Shown here: positions 33,335-40,411 of the stretch, piece by piece
Layout of the letters: each line of letters opens with the position of its first letter
Position numbering within the stretch: position 1 is the first letter of the stretch
NCBI RefSeq assembly: GCF_026017845.1
Contig: NZ_CP100416.1
Coordinates: 5,334,057 to 5,398,056, forward strand
Source: Amycolatopsis mediterranei
GTDB taxonomy: Bacteria; Actinomycetota; Actinomycetes; Mycobacteriales; Pseudonocardiaceae
Direction: 5' to 3'
Length of the DNA: 64,000 bases
Notes under the pieces: generated by a model
Told to the model about the DNA's origin: nothing
Databases searched by the model: none
The model's input: only the letters and a program-made list of their open reading frames with translations
Program-made: the position numbers and the translations under genes

Positions 33335-34171
33335 ATGGGTTTCCTGGACGGGCGGGCCGTCGTGATCACCGGTGCCGGACGCGGGCTGGGACGGGCGTTC
33401 GCCCGGCACGCGGCCGAGAACGGGGCCGCGGTCGTCGTCAACGACGTCGACGCGGAACCGGCCCGCGAGACGGTGGCGGCGATCGTGGCGGACGGCGGGA
33501 CCGCTGTGGCGAGCGTCGGGTCGGTGGCCGACGCGGCCTACGCCCGGTCGCTGATCAGCCAGTGCTGCACGCAGTTCGGGACGCTGGACGGGCTCGTCAA
33601 CAACGCCGCGGTCGGCTACCACGCGCCGCCGTGGGAGGACGACGACGCCGAGCGGGCCCGCGCGCTGGTCGAGACCAACGTGCTCGGTCCGCTCCACTGT
33701 GGCACGGCGGCCGCGAAGGTCATGTGCGCCCAAGGCCGCGGTGTCATCGTCAACGTGACGTCGGGGTCGATGATCGGGCAGCGCCGGGCCGCCGCGTACT
33801 CGGCGTCGAAGGGCGCGGTGGCGTCGATGACCTACTCGTGGGCCGGGGACCTGGCGAACCACGGCGTGCGGGTCAACGCCGTCAGCCCGATCGCCTGGAC
33901 CCGGCTGATGGCCGCCGACCCGAACGGGAACCCGGCCGCACCACCGCCCGAACGGGTGGCGCCGCTGGTGACCTACCTGCTCAGCGACCTCTCGGCCGGC
34001 GTCACCGGGCAGGTGCTGCGGCTCGCCGACGGGCACCTGCACGCCGTCCGGCAGCCGGCCATCATCCGGCCGGTCCTGCACCGGGAGAGCTGGACGGTGG
34101 AGGAGATCGCCGCGGCCGTCGCCGGCGAGCTCGTCCTCGAATCGCCGCCGGGGGACCGCTGGACCCTTTGA
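33335..34171 (+). CDS. Short-chain dehydrogenase/reductase
   Basis: 278 residues, classical SDR. It shows ITGAGRGLGRAFARH (NAD(P)-binding TGxxxGxG), NNAAVG, Ser in VTSGSMIGQ, and YSASKGAVA (Tyr-x-x-x-Lys). A C-terminal extension of about 40 residues follows the usual end. The ATG at 33335 is preceded by CACACT at leaderless spacing. It lies 124 bases after the glycosyltransferase and reads the same way, so it may tailor the synthase product or simply adjoin the cluster. Confidence 0.85.
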   Translation: MGFLDGRAVVITGAGRGLGRAFARHAAENGAAVVVNDVDAEPARETVAAIVADGGTAVASVGSVADAAYARSLISQCCTQFGTLDGLVNNAAVGYHAPPWEDDDAERARALVETNVLGPLHCGTAAAKVMCAQGRGVIVNVTSGSMIGQRRAAAYSASKGAVASMTYSWAGDLANHGVRVNAVSPIAWTRLMAADPNGNPAAPPPERVAPLVTYLLSDLSAGVTGQVLRLADGHLHAVRQPAIIRPVLHRESWTVEEIAAAVAGELVLESPPGDRWTL

Positions 34172-34221
34172 ACGGCCCGGACCACCGGAACGGGTGGCTA
34201 TCCACAGTGGACTTCGCGCAC

Positions 34222-34227
34222 TAGCTT
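34222..34227 (+). promoter_or_regulatory. Candidate -10 of the MFS gene
   Basis: TAGCTT lies 24 bases before the MFS start, leaving a short leader with GAGGAGGGCGGAG as ribosome binding site. A TCCACAGTGGA palindrome (34201-34211) occupies the spacer toward the -35. Confidence 0.4.
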
Positions 34228-34251
34228 GGAGGCCGAGCGAGGAGGGCGGAG

Positions 34252-36282
34252 ATGACGGCCACCGCGGAGGTCACCCCCGGCGCCGCGGTGCCGCCCGCCC
34301 TGAGCCGCGGCCGGATCAACGCCGTGTTCGGCGCCGTGCTGCTCGGCATGCTGCTGGCGGCGCTGGACCAGACCATCGTCGGGACGGCGCTGCCCACCAT
34401 CGTCGGCGACCTCGGCGGCGCCGGGCACCTGTCCTGGGTCGTGACGTCCTACCTGCTGGCCGAGACGATCATGACCGTGGTCGTCGGCAAACTCGGCGAC
34501 CTCTTCGGCCGCAAGCTGATGTTCCAGCTCTCGGTGATCGTGTTCGGGATCGGCTCGTTCTGCGCCGGGTTCGCCGACAGCATGGTCTGGCTGATCGTCT
34601 GGCGCGCGGTGCAGGGCCTGGGCGGCGGCGGGCTGATGGTCACCTCGACCGCGCTCATCGCCGACGTCGTTCCGCTGCGCGAGCGCGGCAAGTACCAGGG
34701 CGTGCTCGGCTCGGTGTTCGGCGTGGTGACCGTGGCCGGCCCGATGCTCGGCGGCTTCTTCGTCGACCACCTGTCGTGGCGCTGGGCGTTCTACGTCAAC
34801 ATCCCGCTCGTCGTCGTGGTGCTGGTGGTGGCGTCCTCGGCGATGCCGAACGCGCGGGCCGCGGTCAAGCCGGTGATCGACTACCTCGGCATCCTGCTCA
34901 TCGGCCTCGCCGCGACCGGCCTGACCCTGGTGACCAGCTGGGGCGGCACGCAGTACGCGTGGGGCTCGCCGGTGATCATCGGGATGGCGGCAGGCTCGGT
35001 GGTGCTGCTCGCGGCGTTCGTCTTCGTGGAGCTGCGGGCGCAAGAGCCGATGCTGCCGATGCGGCTGTTCCGCAACCCCGTGTTCACCGTCGGCGGGATC
35101 ATGAGTTTCGTCGTGGGCTTCGCGATGCTCGGCGCGTTGTCCTACCTGCCGACGTACATGCAGTACGTCCAGGGCACGTCCGCGACGACGTCCGGGGTCC
35201 GGCTGCTGCCGATGGTGCTGGCGCTGCTCGTCGCGTCGATCGCCGCGGGCAACGCGGTGAGCCGCACCGGCCGGTACAAGATCTTCCCGCTCGCCGGGGC
35301 CGCGGGCATGACGATCGGCTTGTACCTGCTGTCCCGGCTGGACACCGACACCGGCTTCTGGGAGGCCTCGGCGTACATGGCCGTGCTGGGGCTCGGCATC
35401 GGGCTCGGCATGCAGGTGCTGACCATCGCGGTGCAGAACACCGTCGACTACGCCGACCTCGGCGTCGCCACCTCGGGCGTGACGTTCCTGCGCTCGATCG
35501 GCAGCTCGTTCGGCGCGGCGATCTTCGGCACGGTGTACGCGAACCAGCTGACGCCCCAGCTGGCCGCGCTTCCAGTGCCGCGAGGGGTCGACCCGCGGGC
35601 GCTGCAGGTGCCCACGGCGTTGCACGCACTGCCGGAGGCGGTTTCGGCACCGGTGATCAAGGCCTACAGCGACTCGTTGCACGTCGTGTTCCTCGCGGCG
35701 GCCCCGGTCGGCCTGGTGGCGTTCGCGTTGGCGTTCTTCCTCAAGGAGGTCCCGCTGCGCGACACGGCCCGCGCGGCGGCCCCCGACCTCGGCGACGGCT
35801 TCGCGATGCCGGAAGCCCGCACCGACGACCGCGAGCTCGAACGCGCGGTCGCGACGCTGTTCTTCCGCGAGCGCCGGAAGGTGGCACCGGCGATCGTCGA
35901 ACGGGCCGGGGGAGACCTCGACGAGGGCGGCATCTGGTGCCTGTTGCAGGTCCACCTGCGGGAACGCCGCGGTTCGCCGGCGACGCTCCGGGCGATCGGC
36001 GAGGACTTCGGCGTGCCGGCGCCGGTGCTGGAACCGGCGTTCAACCGCCTGGAGCTGACCGGACATCTCCGGTACGCCCGCGACGGCTGGGAGCTGACGT
36101 CCGCGGGCCGCGAGGAGTTCGGGAAGGTGGTCCAGGCCTGGCACGACTGGCTGGCCGAGCGCCTCGGCGACTGGGGAACGAGCGACCGCGCCGAACTGGA
36201 CGCGGCCATCGGCCGGGTCGCGGCGCGGCTGATGGACCAGAGCGCGGAATCGCGGACCTCCGGGCGCCACGCCCTGGCCTGA
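34252..36282 (+). CDS. MFS exporter of the DHA2 (14-TM) family with a C-terminal winged-helix domain
   Basis: 676 residues. The first about 500 form the EmrB/QacA-type drug:H+ antiporter: LLAALDQTIVGTALPTIVGD (motif D1), GDLFGRKLMF (motif A) and about 14 hydrophobic spans. After a cytoplasmic linker, residues about 525-650 carry GGIWCLLQVHLRE, IGEDFGVPAPVLEPAFNRLE and LTGHLRYARDGWELTSAGRE, which read as a MarR-like winged helix. The transporter could thus sense substrate or DNA on its own tail (inference). It probably exports the synthase product and gives self-protection. Confidence 0.87.
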   Translation: MTATAEVTPGAAVPPALSRGRINAVFGAVLLGMLLAALDQTIVGTALPTIVGDLGGAGHLSWVVTSYLLAETIMTVVVGKLGDLFGRKLMFQLSVIVFGIGSFCAGFADSMVWLIVWRAVQGLGGGGLMVTSTALIADVVPLRERGKYQGVLGSVFGVVTVAGPMLGGFFVDHLSWRWAFYVNIPLVVVVLVVASSAMPNARAAVKPVIDYLGILLIGLAATGLTLVTSWGGTQYAWGSPVIIGMAAGSVVLLAAFVFVELRAQEPMLPMRLFRNPVFTVGGIMSFVVGFAMLGALSYLPTYMQYVQGTSATTSGVRLLPMVLALLVASIAAGNAVSRTGRYKIFPLAGAAGMTIGLYLLSRLDTDTGFWEASAYMAVLGLGIGLGMQVLTIAVQNTVDYADLGVATSGVTFLRSIGSSFGAAIFGTVYANQLTPQLAALPVPRGVDPRALQVPTALHALPEAVSAPVIKAYSDSLHVVFLAAAPVGLVAFALAFFLKEVPLRDTARAAAPDLGDGFAMPEARTDDRELERAVATLFFRERRKVAPAIVERAGGDLDEGGIWCLLQVHLRERRGSPATLRAIGEDFGVPAPVLEPAFNRLELTGHLRYARDGWELTSAGREEFGKVVQAWHDWLAERLGDWGTSDRAELDAAIGRVAARLMDQSAESRTSGRHALA

Positions 36283-36324
36283 CCCCCGCCGCTCGGGGCC
36301 GGCTTGCCTACGGGCCCGGTGCCA

Positions 36325-36379
36325 GCGCCCCAATGTGGCCTTCGGTGCGTTCAACGCACCCAAGGCCACATTGGGGCGC
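36325..36379. repeat. 27-1-27 palindrome between convergent genes (dispersed repeat)
   Basis: Arms 36325-36351 and 36353-36379 are reverse complements with one mismatch; the left begins GCGCCCCAATGTGGCCTT. It sits between the convergent MFS and PHP genes and could terminate both messages. A longer relative lies inside the first synthase gene at 25075-25159. Confidence 0.88.
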
Positions 36380-36400
36380 TTGGGGCGAGCCGCGGCCGGG

Positions 36401-37237
36401 TCAGCGGCGCCAGAAGTCGTGCGGGGTGCGGCCTCTTCGAAAGCCGCACGCCTCGGCCAGCGCCGCTGCGTCCGTGAAGCCGTGGCCGACCAGCCCCGGC
36501 TCGTGGGCGTCGCTGCCGAACGCCACTGCGTCGCCGCCCACCTCGAACCACCACCGGACCACCTCGCCCGGCAGCGGCACCTTCGTGTTCACCTCCAGTG
36601 CGCGGCCGCTCGCCTTCAGCGCCCGCAGCACCGCGCGGAACTCCGCCTCGAAGTCCGCCGCCACGAACGGCGGGCCCTCGCCCGGCCACGACCGCAGCGC
36701 GTAGTCGATGTGGGCGAGCACCGCGAAGTCCGCCGTCGACTCGGCCAGGCCCAGCACCTCGCCGAGGTAGGCCCGCAGCAGCTCGCCCGGTGGCCGGTCC
36801 GACACGGCCGTCAGCTCACGGTGGTGCTCGCCGTCCGGCAGGGAGTGCACCGAGCCGAGCACGCGGTCGAAGTCGTGGGCCGCCAGCAGCGCGTCGGCGC
36901 GCGGACGGTGCCAGTGCGGCTCGCTGAGCTCCACTCCGGACAGGATCCGCAGCCCGGGAAACCGCGCACGGCACTGCTCGACGCACGCCAGGTACCCGGC
37001 GACGTCGAGCTCCGGCGGCTCCAGGACGCCGTCCGGACGCAGCCGCACCCGGAAGTGGTCCGGCAGCAGCGGCCGGATCGGCTCCGGCATCAGCCACGGC
37101 GTCAGGTCCGCGTGCTCGGTGAACGCCACGGACGGCAGCCCCAGCTCGAGCGCCCGCTCGCACGAGCCGATCATCGAGCCGGTGACCGTGTCCCATGACC
37201 ATTCGGTGTGGACGTGACCGTCCGTCGGGAGGCTCAC
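36401..37237 (-). CDS. PHP-domain phosphoesterase (histidinol-phosphatase-like)
   Basis: 278 residues. Metal ligands appear in order: DGHVHTEWSWD near the N-terminus, FTEHADLTPW (about 50), Glu in LSGVELSEPHWH (about 110), VLGSVHSLPDGEHH, HIDYALRSW and FGSDAHEPGLVGHG. This is the pattern of PHP phosphatases such as HisJ/HisK. The substrate is uncertain because no histidine genes are nearby. The GTG at 37237 lies 7 bases after TACGGT, giving a leaderless start. It diverges from the LigD-type polymerase gene. Confidence 0.85.
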   Translation of the reverse strand: MSLPTDGHVHTEWSWDTVTGSMIGSCERALELGLPSVAFTEHADLTPWLMPEPIRPLLPDHFRVRLRPDGVLEPPELDVAGYLACVEQCRARFPGLRILSGVELSEPHWHRPRADALLAAHDFDRVLGSVHSLPDGEHHRELTAVSDRPPGELLRAYLGEVLGLAESTADFAVLAHIDYALRSWPGEGPPFVAADFEAEFRAVLRALKASGRALEVNTKVPLPGEVVRWWFEVGGDAVAFGSDAHEPGLVGHGFTDAAALAEACGFRRGRTPHDFWRR

Positions 37238-37244
37238 CGAGCCC

Positions 37245-37270
37245 ACCGTAGCGGCGATTTGGGTTAGCGT
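37245..37270. promoter_or_regulatory. Back-to-back -10 elements of the PHP and polymerase genes
   Basis: On the minus strand TACGGT (37250-37245) precedes the PHP GTG by 7 bases. On the plus strand TAGCGT (37265-37270) precedes the polymerase ATG by 7 bases. Both messages would be leaderless and their core promoters overlap. Confidence 0.55.
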
Positions 37271-37277
37271 CTGACCC

Positions 37278-38222
37278 ATGGCGGACAAGGCTGTGGAACT
37301 CGAAGTCGGGCACCGGACCGTCCGGATCTCCAACCCGGACCGGGTCTACTTCCCGGCCCGCGGCGAGACGAAGCTCGACCTGGTCAACTACTACCTCTCG
37401 GTGGGCGACGGCATCGTCAACGCCCTGCGCGAACGCCCCTGCATGCTGCACCGGTTCCCGTCCGGCGTGGCGGGGGAGAAGGTGCACCAGAAGCGCGTCC
37501 CGAACGGCGCGCCGCCGTGGCTGGAAACCGTCCGGGTGACCTTCCCGCGCTACAACCGGCACGCGGACGAACTGTGCGTCACCGAGCTCGCGCACGTCGC
37601 CTGGGCCGTGCAGATGTCCACAGTGGAGTTCCATCCGTGGAATTCCCGCCGGGCCGACACCGAGAAGCCTGATGAGTGGCGGATCGACCTGGACCCGATG
37701 CCTGATTGCGGCTTCGACCGGGTTCGCCGGGTTGCGCACGTGGCCCACGAGATCCTCGACGAGCTTGGTGCAGTCGGGTGGCCGAAGACCTCCGGGGGGC
37801 GTGGTCTGCACATTTATGTCCGGATCGAACCGCGGTGGGGCTTCACCGACGTCCGCCGGGCTGCGCTGGCTTTTGCTCATGAGGTGGAACGGCGTGCTCC
37901 GGATGACGTCACCACGACTTGGTGGCGGAAGGATCGGGATCCGCGGCTGCTGTTCGTCGACTACAACCAGAACGCGCGGGACCACACTATTGCCAGCGCT
38001 TACTCGGTCCGGGGTAATCCTGAAGGCACCGTGTCGACGCCGATCCGGTGGACGGAGATCGATGATGCCGAGCCCGGGGACTTCACGATTGCCACCGTTC
38101 CGGCGCGGTTTGCCGAGGTGGGGGATCTTCATGCCGGGATGGATGATGCCGTTTTCTCTCTTGATCCGCTGCTGGAGTGGGCTGATCGGGATGGGGTTGA
38201 GGAGCCGCCTGAGCCGGCTTGA
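37278..38222 (+). CDS. LigD-type primase/polymerase domain protein
   Basis: 314-residue stand-alone polymerase domain as found in bacterial NHEJ LigD. It has NPDRVYFPARGETKLDLV, the catalytic DLDPMPDC (two metal-binding Asp) and SGGRGLHIYVRIEP. It can add nucleotides at DNA ends or gaps; related free-standing domains act in excision repair. No ku or ligase gene lies in the window. From about the middle of the gene, codons shift to T-ending forms (GAT, GCT, CTT, GTT), unlike the upstream half. Confidence 0.87.
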   Translation: MADKAVELEVGHRTVRISNPDRVYFPARGETKLDLVNYYLSVGDGIVNALRERPCMLHRFPSGVAGEKVHQKRVPNGAPPWLETVRVTFPRYNRHADELCVTELAHVAWAVQMSTVEFHPWNSRRADTEKPDEWRIDLDPMPDCGFDRVRRVAHVAHEILDELGAVGWPKTSGGRGLHIYVRIEPRWGFTDVRRAALAFAHEVERRAPDDVTTTWWRKDRDPRLLFVDYNQNARDHTIASAYSVRGNPEGTVSTPIRWTEIDDAEPGDFTIATVPARFAEVGDLHAGMDDAVFSLDPLLEWADRDGVEEPPEPA

Positions 38223-38240
38223 TGCGTTCTTTCCTGCTGT

Positions 38241-38354
38241 CCGCAACCCCGAAGCCGCGATCGTGACTACGGCCGGCGGTACCGCGTCAAGGCGGGAAAG
38301 CGTGCCTTGACCCGGCACCGCCGGCCGTGTTTTGGCTTCGGATCGGGGTTGCGG
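38241..38354. repeat. Long nested hairpin element
   Basis: Four stems nest in about 114 bases: CCGCAACCCCGA with TCGGGGTTGCGG outside, AAGCC with GGCTT, then ACGGCCGGCGGTACCG (38269-38284) with CGGCACCGCCGGCCGT (38313-38328, one G-U), and GTCAAGGC (38286-38293) with GCCTTGAC (38304-38311) around a 10-base loop. It lies between convergent genes and would terminate transcription in both directions. The apex matches dispersed repeats I remember from Amycolatopsis. Confidence 0.88.
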
Positions 38355-38392
38355 GGGGTCTGGGTTCCGTTCGGGGACGCTTTGCGCTGTCT

Positions 38393-38420
38393 GCCGGCGG
38401 TGGGTCGGTCTGCCGCCGGC
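38393..38420. terminator. Second hairpin between the convergent polymerase and thiolase genes
   Basis: GCCGGCGG (38393-38400) pairs with CCGCCGGC (38413-38420) over a 12-base loop, 18 bases after the thiolase stop. There is no T-run, as is common in high-GC genomes. Confidence 0.5.
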
Positions 38421-38438
38421 GGGTGGCCTGCCGTGCTG

Positions 38439-39635
38439 TCAGTTCAGGCGTTCGATGATTGTCGCGTTGGCCAAGCCGCCCGCCTCGCACATCGTCTGCA
38501 GGCCGTAGCGGCCGCCCGTTTGCTCCAGCACCGACAGCAGCGTTGTGGCCAGGCGGGCGCCGCTTCCGCCCAGGGGGTGGCCGAGGGCTATTGCGCCGCC
38601 GTTGATGTTGGTCCTTGCCGGGTCCGCTCCGATTTCGCGCTGCCAGGCCAGTACGACGCTGGCGAATGCCTCGTTGACCTCGAACGCGTCGATGTCCGAG
38701 ACCTCCAGGCCCGCGCGTGCCAGGACCTTGCGGGTCGCCGGGATGATTCCGGTCAGCATGAACAGCGGGTCGTCGCCGGCTACGGCGAAGCTGTGGATGC
38801 GGGCTCGCGGCTTTAGTCCCAGCGCCTTCGCCGTCTCGGCGCTGGTGATGAGCAGCGCCGCCGCGCCGTCGTTGATCGGTGAGGAGTTGCCCGCGGTTAC
38901 GTGCCAGCCTAGGTCCGGGAAGCGCTGCTCCCAGACGTCCGCGCGGAACGCGGGCTTCAGGCCGGCGAGGATCTCCGACGTGGTGCCGGGCCGGACTGTC
39001 TCGTCGGTCGTGATCTCGCGCAGCGTTCCGTCAGGCCCGGGCGCTTTGAGCGGGGCCACTTCGCCGGCGAACTTGCCGTCCGCCCACGCCTTTGCGGCGC
39101 GCTGGTGGCTTTCCGCCGAGAACTCGTCCAGCTGGGCCCGGGTGAAGCCCCACTTGGCGGCGATGAGCTCCGCGCTGATGCCCTGCGGCACCAGCCCGTC
39201 CGGGTAGCGCGCGGCGATCTGCGGGCCGAACGGGTCGCGGCCGGCCACCTGGCTGCCCATCGGCACCCGGCTCATCGACTCGACGCCGGAGGCGATCACC
39301 ACGTCGTACGCGCCCGCGATGACGCCCTGTGCGGCGAAGTGGATCGCCTGCTGGCTGCTGCCGCACTGGCGGTCGACGGTCACCGCGGGCACCGACTCCG
39401 GCAGTCCGGCGGCGAGCGCGGCCCAGCGCGCGGTGTTCATGCTCTGCTCGCCGATCTGGCCGACCGCGCCGCTGATCACGTCGTCGATCCGGACCGGATC
39501 GACGCCGGTGCGCTCGACGAGCGAGCGCAGGGCGTGGGCGTGCAGGTCGACCGGGTGCACCCCGGCGAGCGTGCCGCTCGGCTTGCCCTTGCCGATCGGG
39601 GTCCGTACCGCGTCGACGATCACCGCGTCCGTCAT
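38439..39635 (-). CDS. Acetyl-CoA acyltransferase (thiolase)
   Basis: 398-residue thiolase that cleaves or forms 3-ketoacyl-CoA. The nucleophile Cys is in VDRQCGSSQQAIH (about residue 90). HPLGGSGAR supplies the His, VNEAFA the Asn-Glu-Ala-Phe loop, and MCEAGGLANA the C-terminal Cys. The ATG at 39635 has GAGGAGG 8 bases upstream; the open frame beyond it is not needed. A divergent HxlR regulator lies across a spaced palindrome. Codons near its 3' end tend to end in A, unlike the rest of the window. Confidence 0.92.
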   Translation of the reverse strand: MTDAVIVDAVRTPIGKGKPSGTLAGVHPVDLHAHALRSLVERTGVDPVRIDDVISGAVGQIGEQSMNTARWAALAAGLPESVPAVTVDRQCGSSQQAIHFAAQGVIAGAYDVVIASGVESMSRVPMGSQVAGRDPFGPQIAARYPDGLVPQGISAELIAAKWGFTRAQLDEFSAESHQRAAKAWADGKFAGEVAPLKAPGPDGTLREITTDETVRPGTTSEILAGLKPAFRADVWEQRFPDLGWHVTAGNSSPINDGAAALLITSAETAKALGLKPRARIHSFAVAGDDPLFMLTGIIPATRKVLARAGLEVSDIDAFEVNEAFASVVLAWQREIGADPARTNINGGAIALGHPLGGSGARLATTLLSVLEQTGGRYGLQTMCEAGGLANATIIERLN

Positions 39636-39710
39636 GGCGTCTGCCTCCTCGCAGATGGGGATGTCTTCGGTATACGCCGGGTCGGTTGGAATCCACAACT
39701 CAGCTGTTCC

Positions 39711-39734
39711 GCACGTCACACCCTGCTGACGTGC
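39711..39734. promoter_or_regulatory. 8-8-8 inverted repeat between thiolase and HxlR genes
   Basis: GCACGTCA (39711-39718) and TGACGTGC (39727-39734) are perfect reverse complements. The adjacent GGTTGGATTTTCAACC (39738 on) is a smaller inverted repeat. These are candidate HxlR sites controlling both genes. Confidence 0.6.
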
Positions 39735-39765
39735 TAGGTTGGATTTTCAACCCCGTGGAGGTGGC

Positions 39766-40206
39766 ATGGTCCGGCGTGGTCGCGAATGTTCGGTCGCCGA
39801 GGCGCTGGAGATCGTCGGCGAACGGTGGAGCCTGCTCGCGCTGCGGGAGATCATGCTGGGCGAGCGGCGGTTCAACCAGATCGCCGAGAACACCGGGGCC
39901 AGCCGGGACATCCTGGCCGCGCGGCTGCGCAAGCTCGTCGACGCGGGCGTGCTCGAGAAGGTCCAGTACGAGAACCACCCGCCGCGCCACGAGTACCACC
40001 CGACCGAAGCCGGCCGCGCGCTCCAGCCGGTCCTGCTCGGGCTGATGGCGTGGGGGGATAAGTACGTCCACCAGGGTGAACCGCCGACCCTCTGGCGCCA
40101 CGCCTGCGGTGAGGTGCTGGAACCGGCCACCGTCTGCGTCCACTGCGGCGACCCGGTGAACGCCCCGGGCACCCACGCGATCCGCCTGGGCGCCGTGCAC
40201 GCCTGA
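39766..40206 (+). CDS. HxlR-family winged-helix regulator with a C-terminal Cys cluster
   Basis: 146 residues. CSVAEALEIVGERWSLLALRE and FNQIAENTGASRDILAARLR are the HxlR winged helix with its conserved N-terminal Cys, the redox- or ligand-sensing residue in some members. The C-terminal tail HACGEVLEPATVCVHCGDPV adds Cys-x8-Cys-x2-Cys, resembling half a zinc ribbon. GGAGGTGG precedes the ATG. It probably controls the divergent thiolase and itself. Confidence 0.87.
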   Translation: MVRRGRECSVAEALEIVGERWSLLALREIMLGERRFNQIAENTGASRDILAARLRKLVDAGVLEKVQYENHPPRHEYHPTEAGRALQPVLLGLMAWGDKYVHQGEPPTLWRHACGEVLEPATVCVHCGDPVNAPGTHAIRLGAVHA

Positions 40207-40220
40207 CCCCCATTCCTCCG

Positions 40221-40254
40221 AAGGCCTCCTCGCATCGGTGCGAGGAGGCCTTTT
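40221..40254 (+). terminator. Rho-independent terminator after HxlR
   Basis: A perfect 14-bp stem (AAGGCCTCCTCGCA with its complement) closes a TCGG tetraloop and ends in TTTT. It begins 14 bases after the HxlR stop. Confidence 0.9.
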
Positions 40255-40267
40255 CCGCGTCCGGCCG

Positions 40268-40296
40268 TTGACTTGAGACCCACGTCACTGTAACTC
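40268..40296 (+). promoter_or_regulatory. Possible promoter of the GH87-like gene
   Basis: TTGACT (40268-40273), 17 bases, TAACTC (40291-40296). The -10 is weak. It would give a leader of about 110 bases before the start at 40412, where AAGAGGA is the ribosome binding site. Confidence 0.35.
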
Positions 40297-40411
40297 TTGA
40301 ACGAATCACCGCAAGAACCTGACAGCGCCGCGAGAAATCACGGCAGCGGTCAGGAAGCCCTCGGTCTTCGCTCGAGTCGTCTCCCCTCCTCCCCGGATCA
40401 AGAGGAACTCC

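Noticed and set aside
36325..36379. Possible insertion-sequence end or attachment site
   Set aside because: No transposase or integrase gene and no target duplication can be seen; a REP-like dispersed palindrome fits better.
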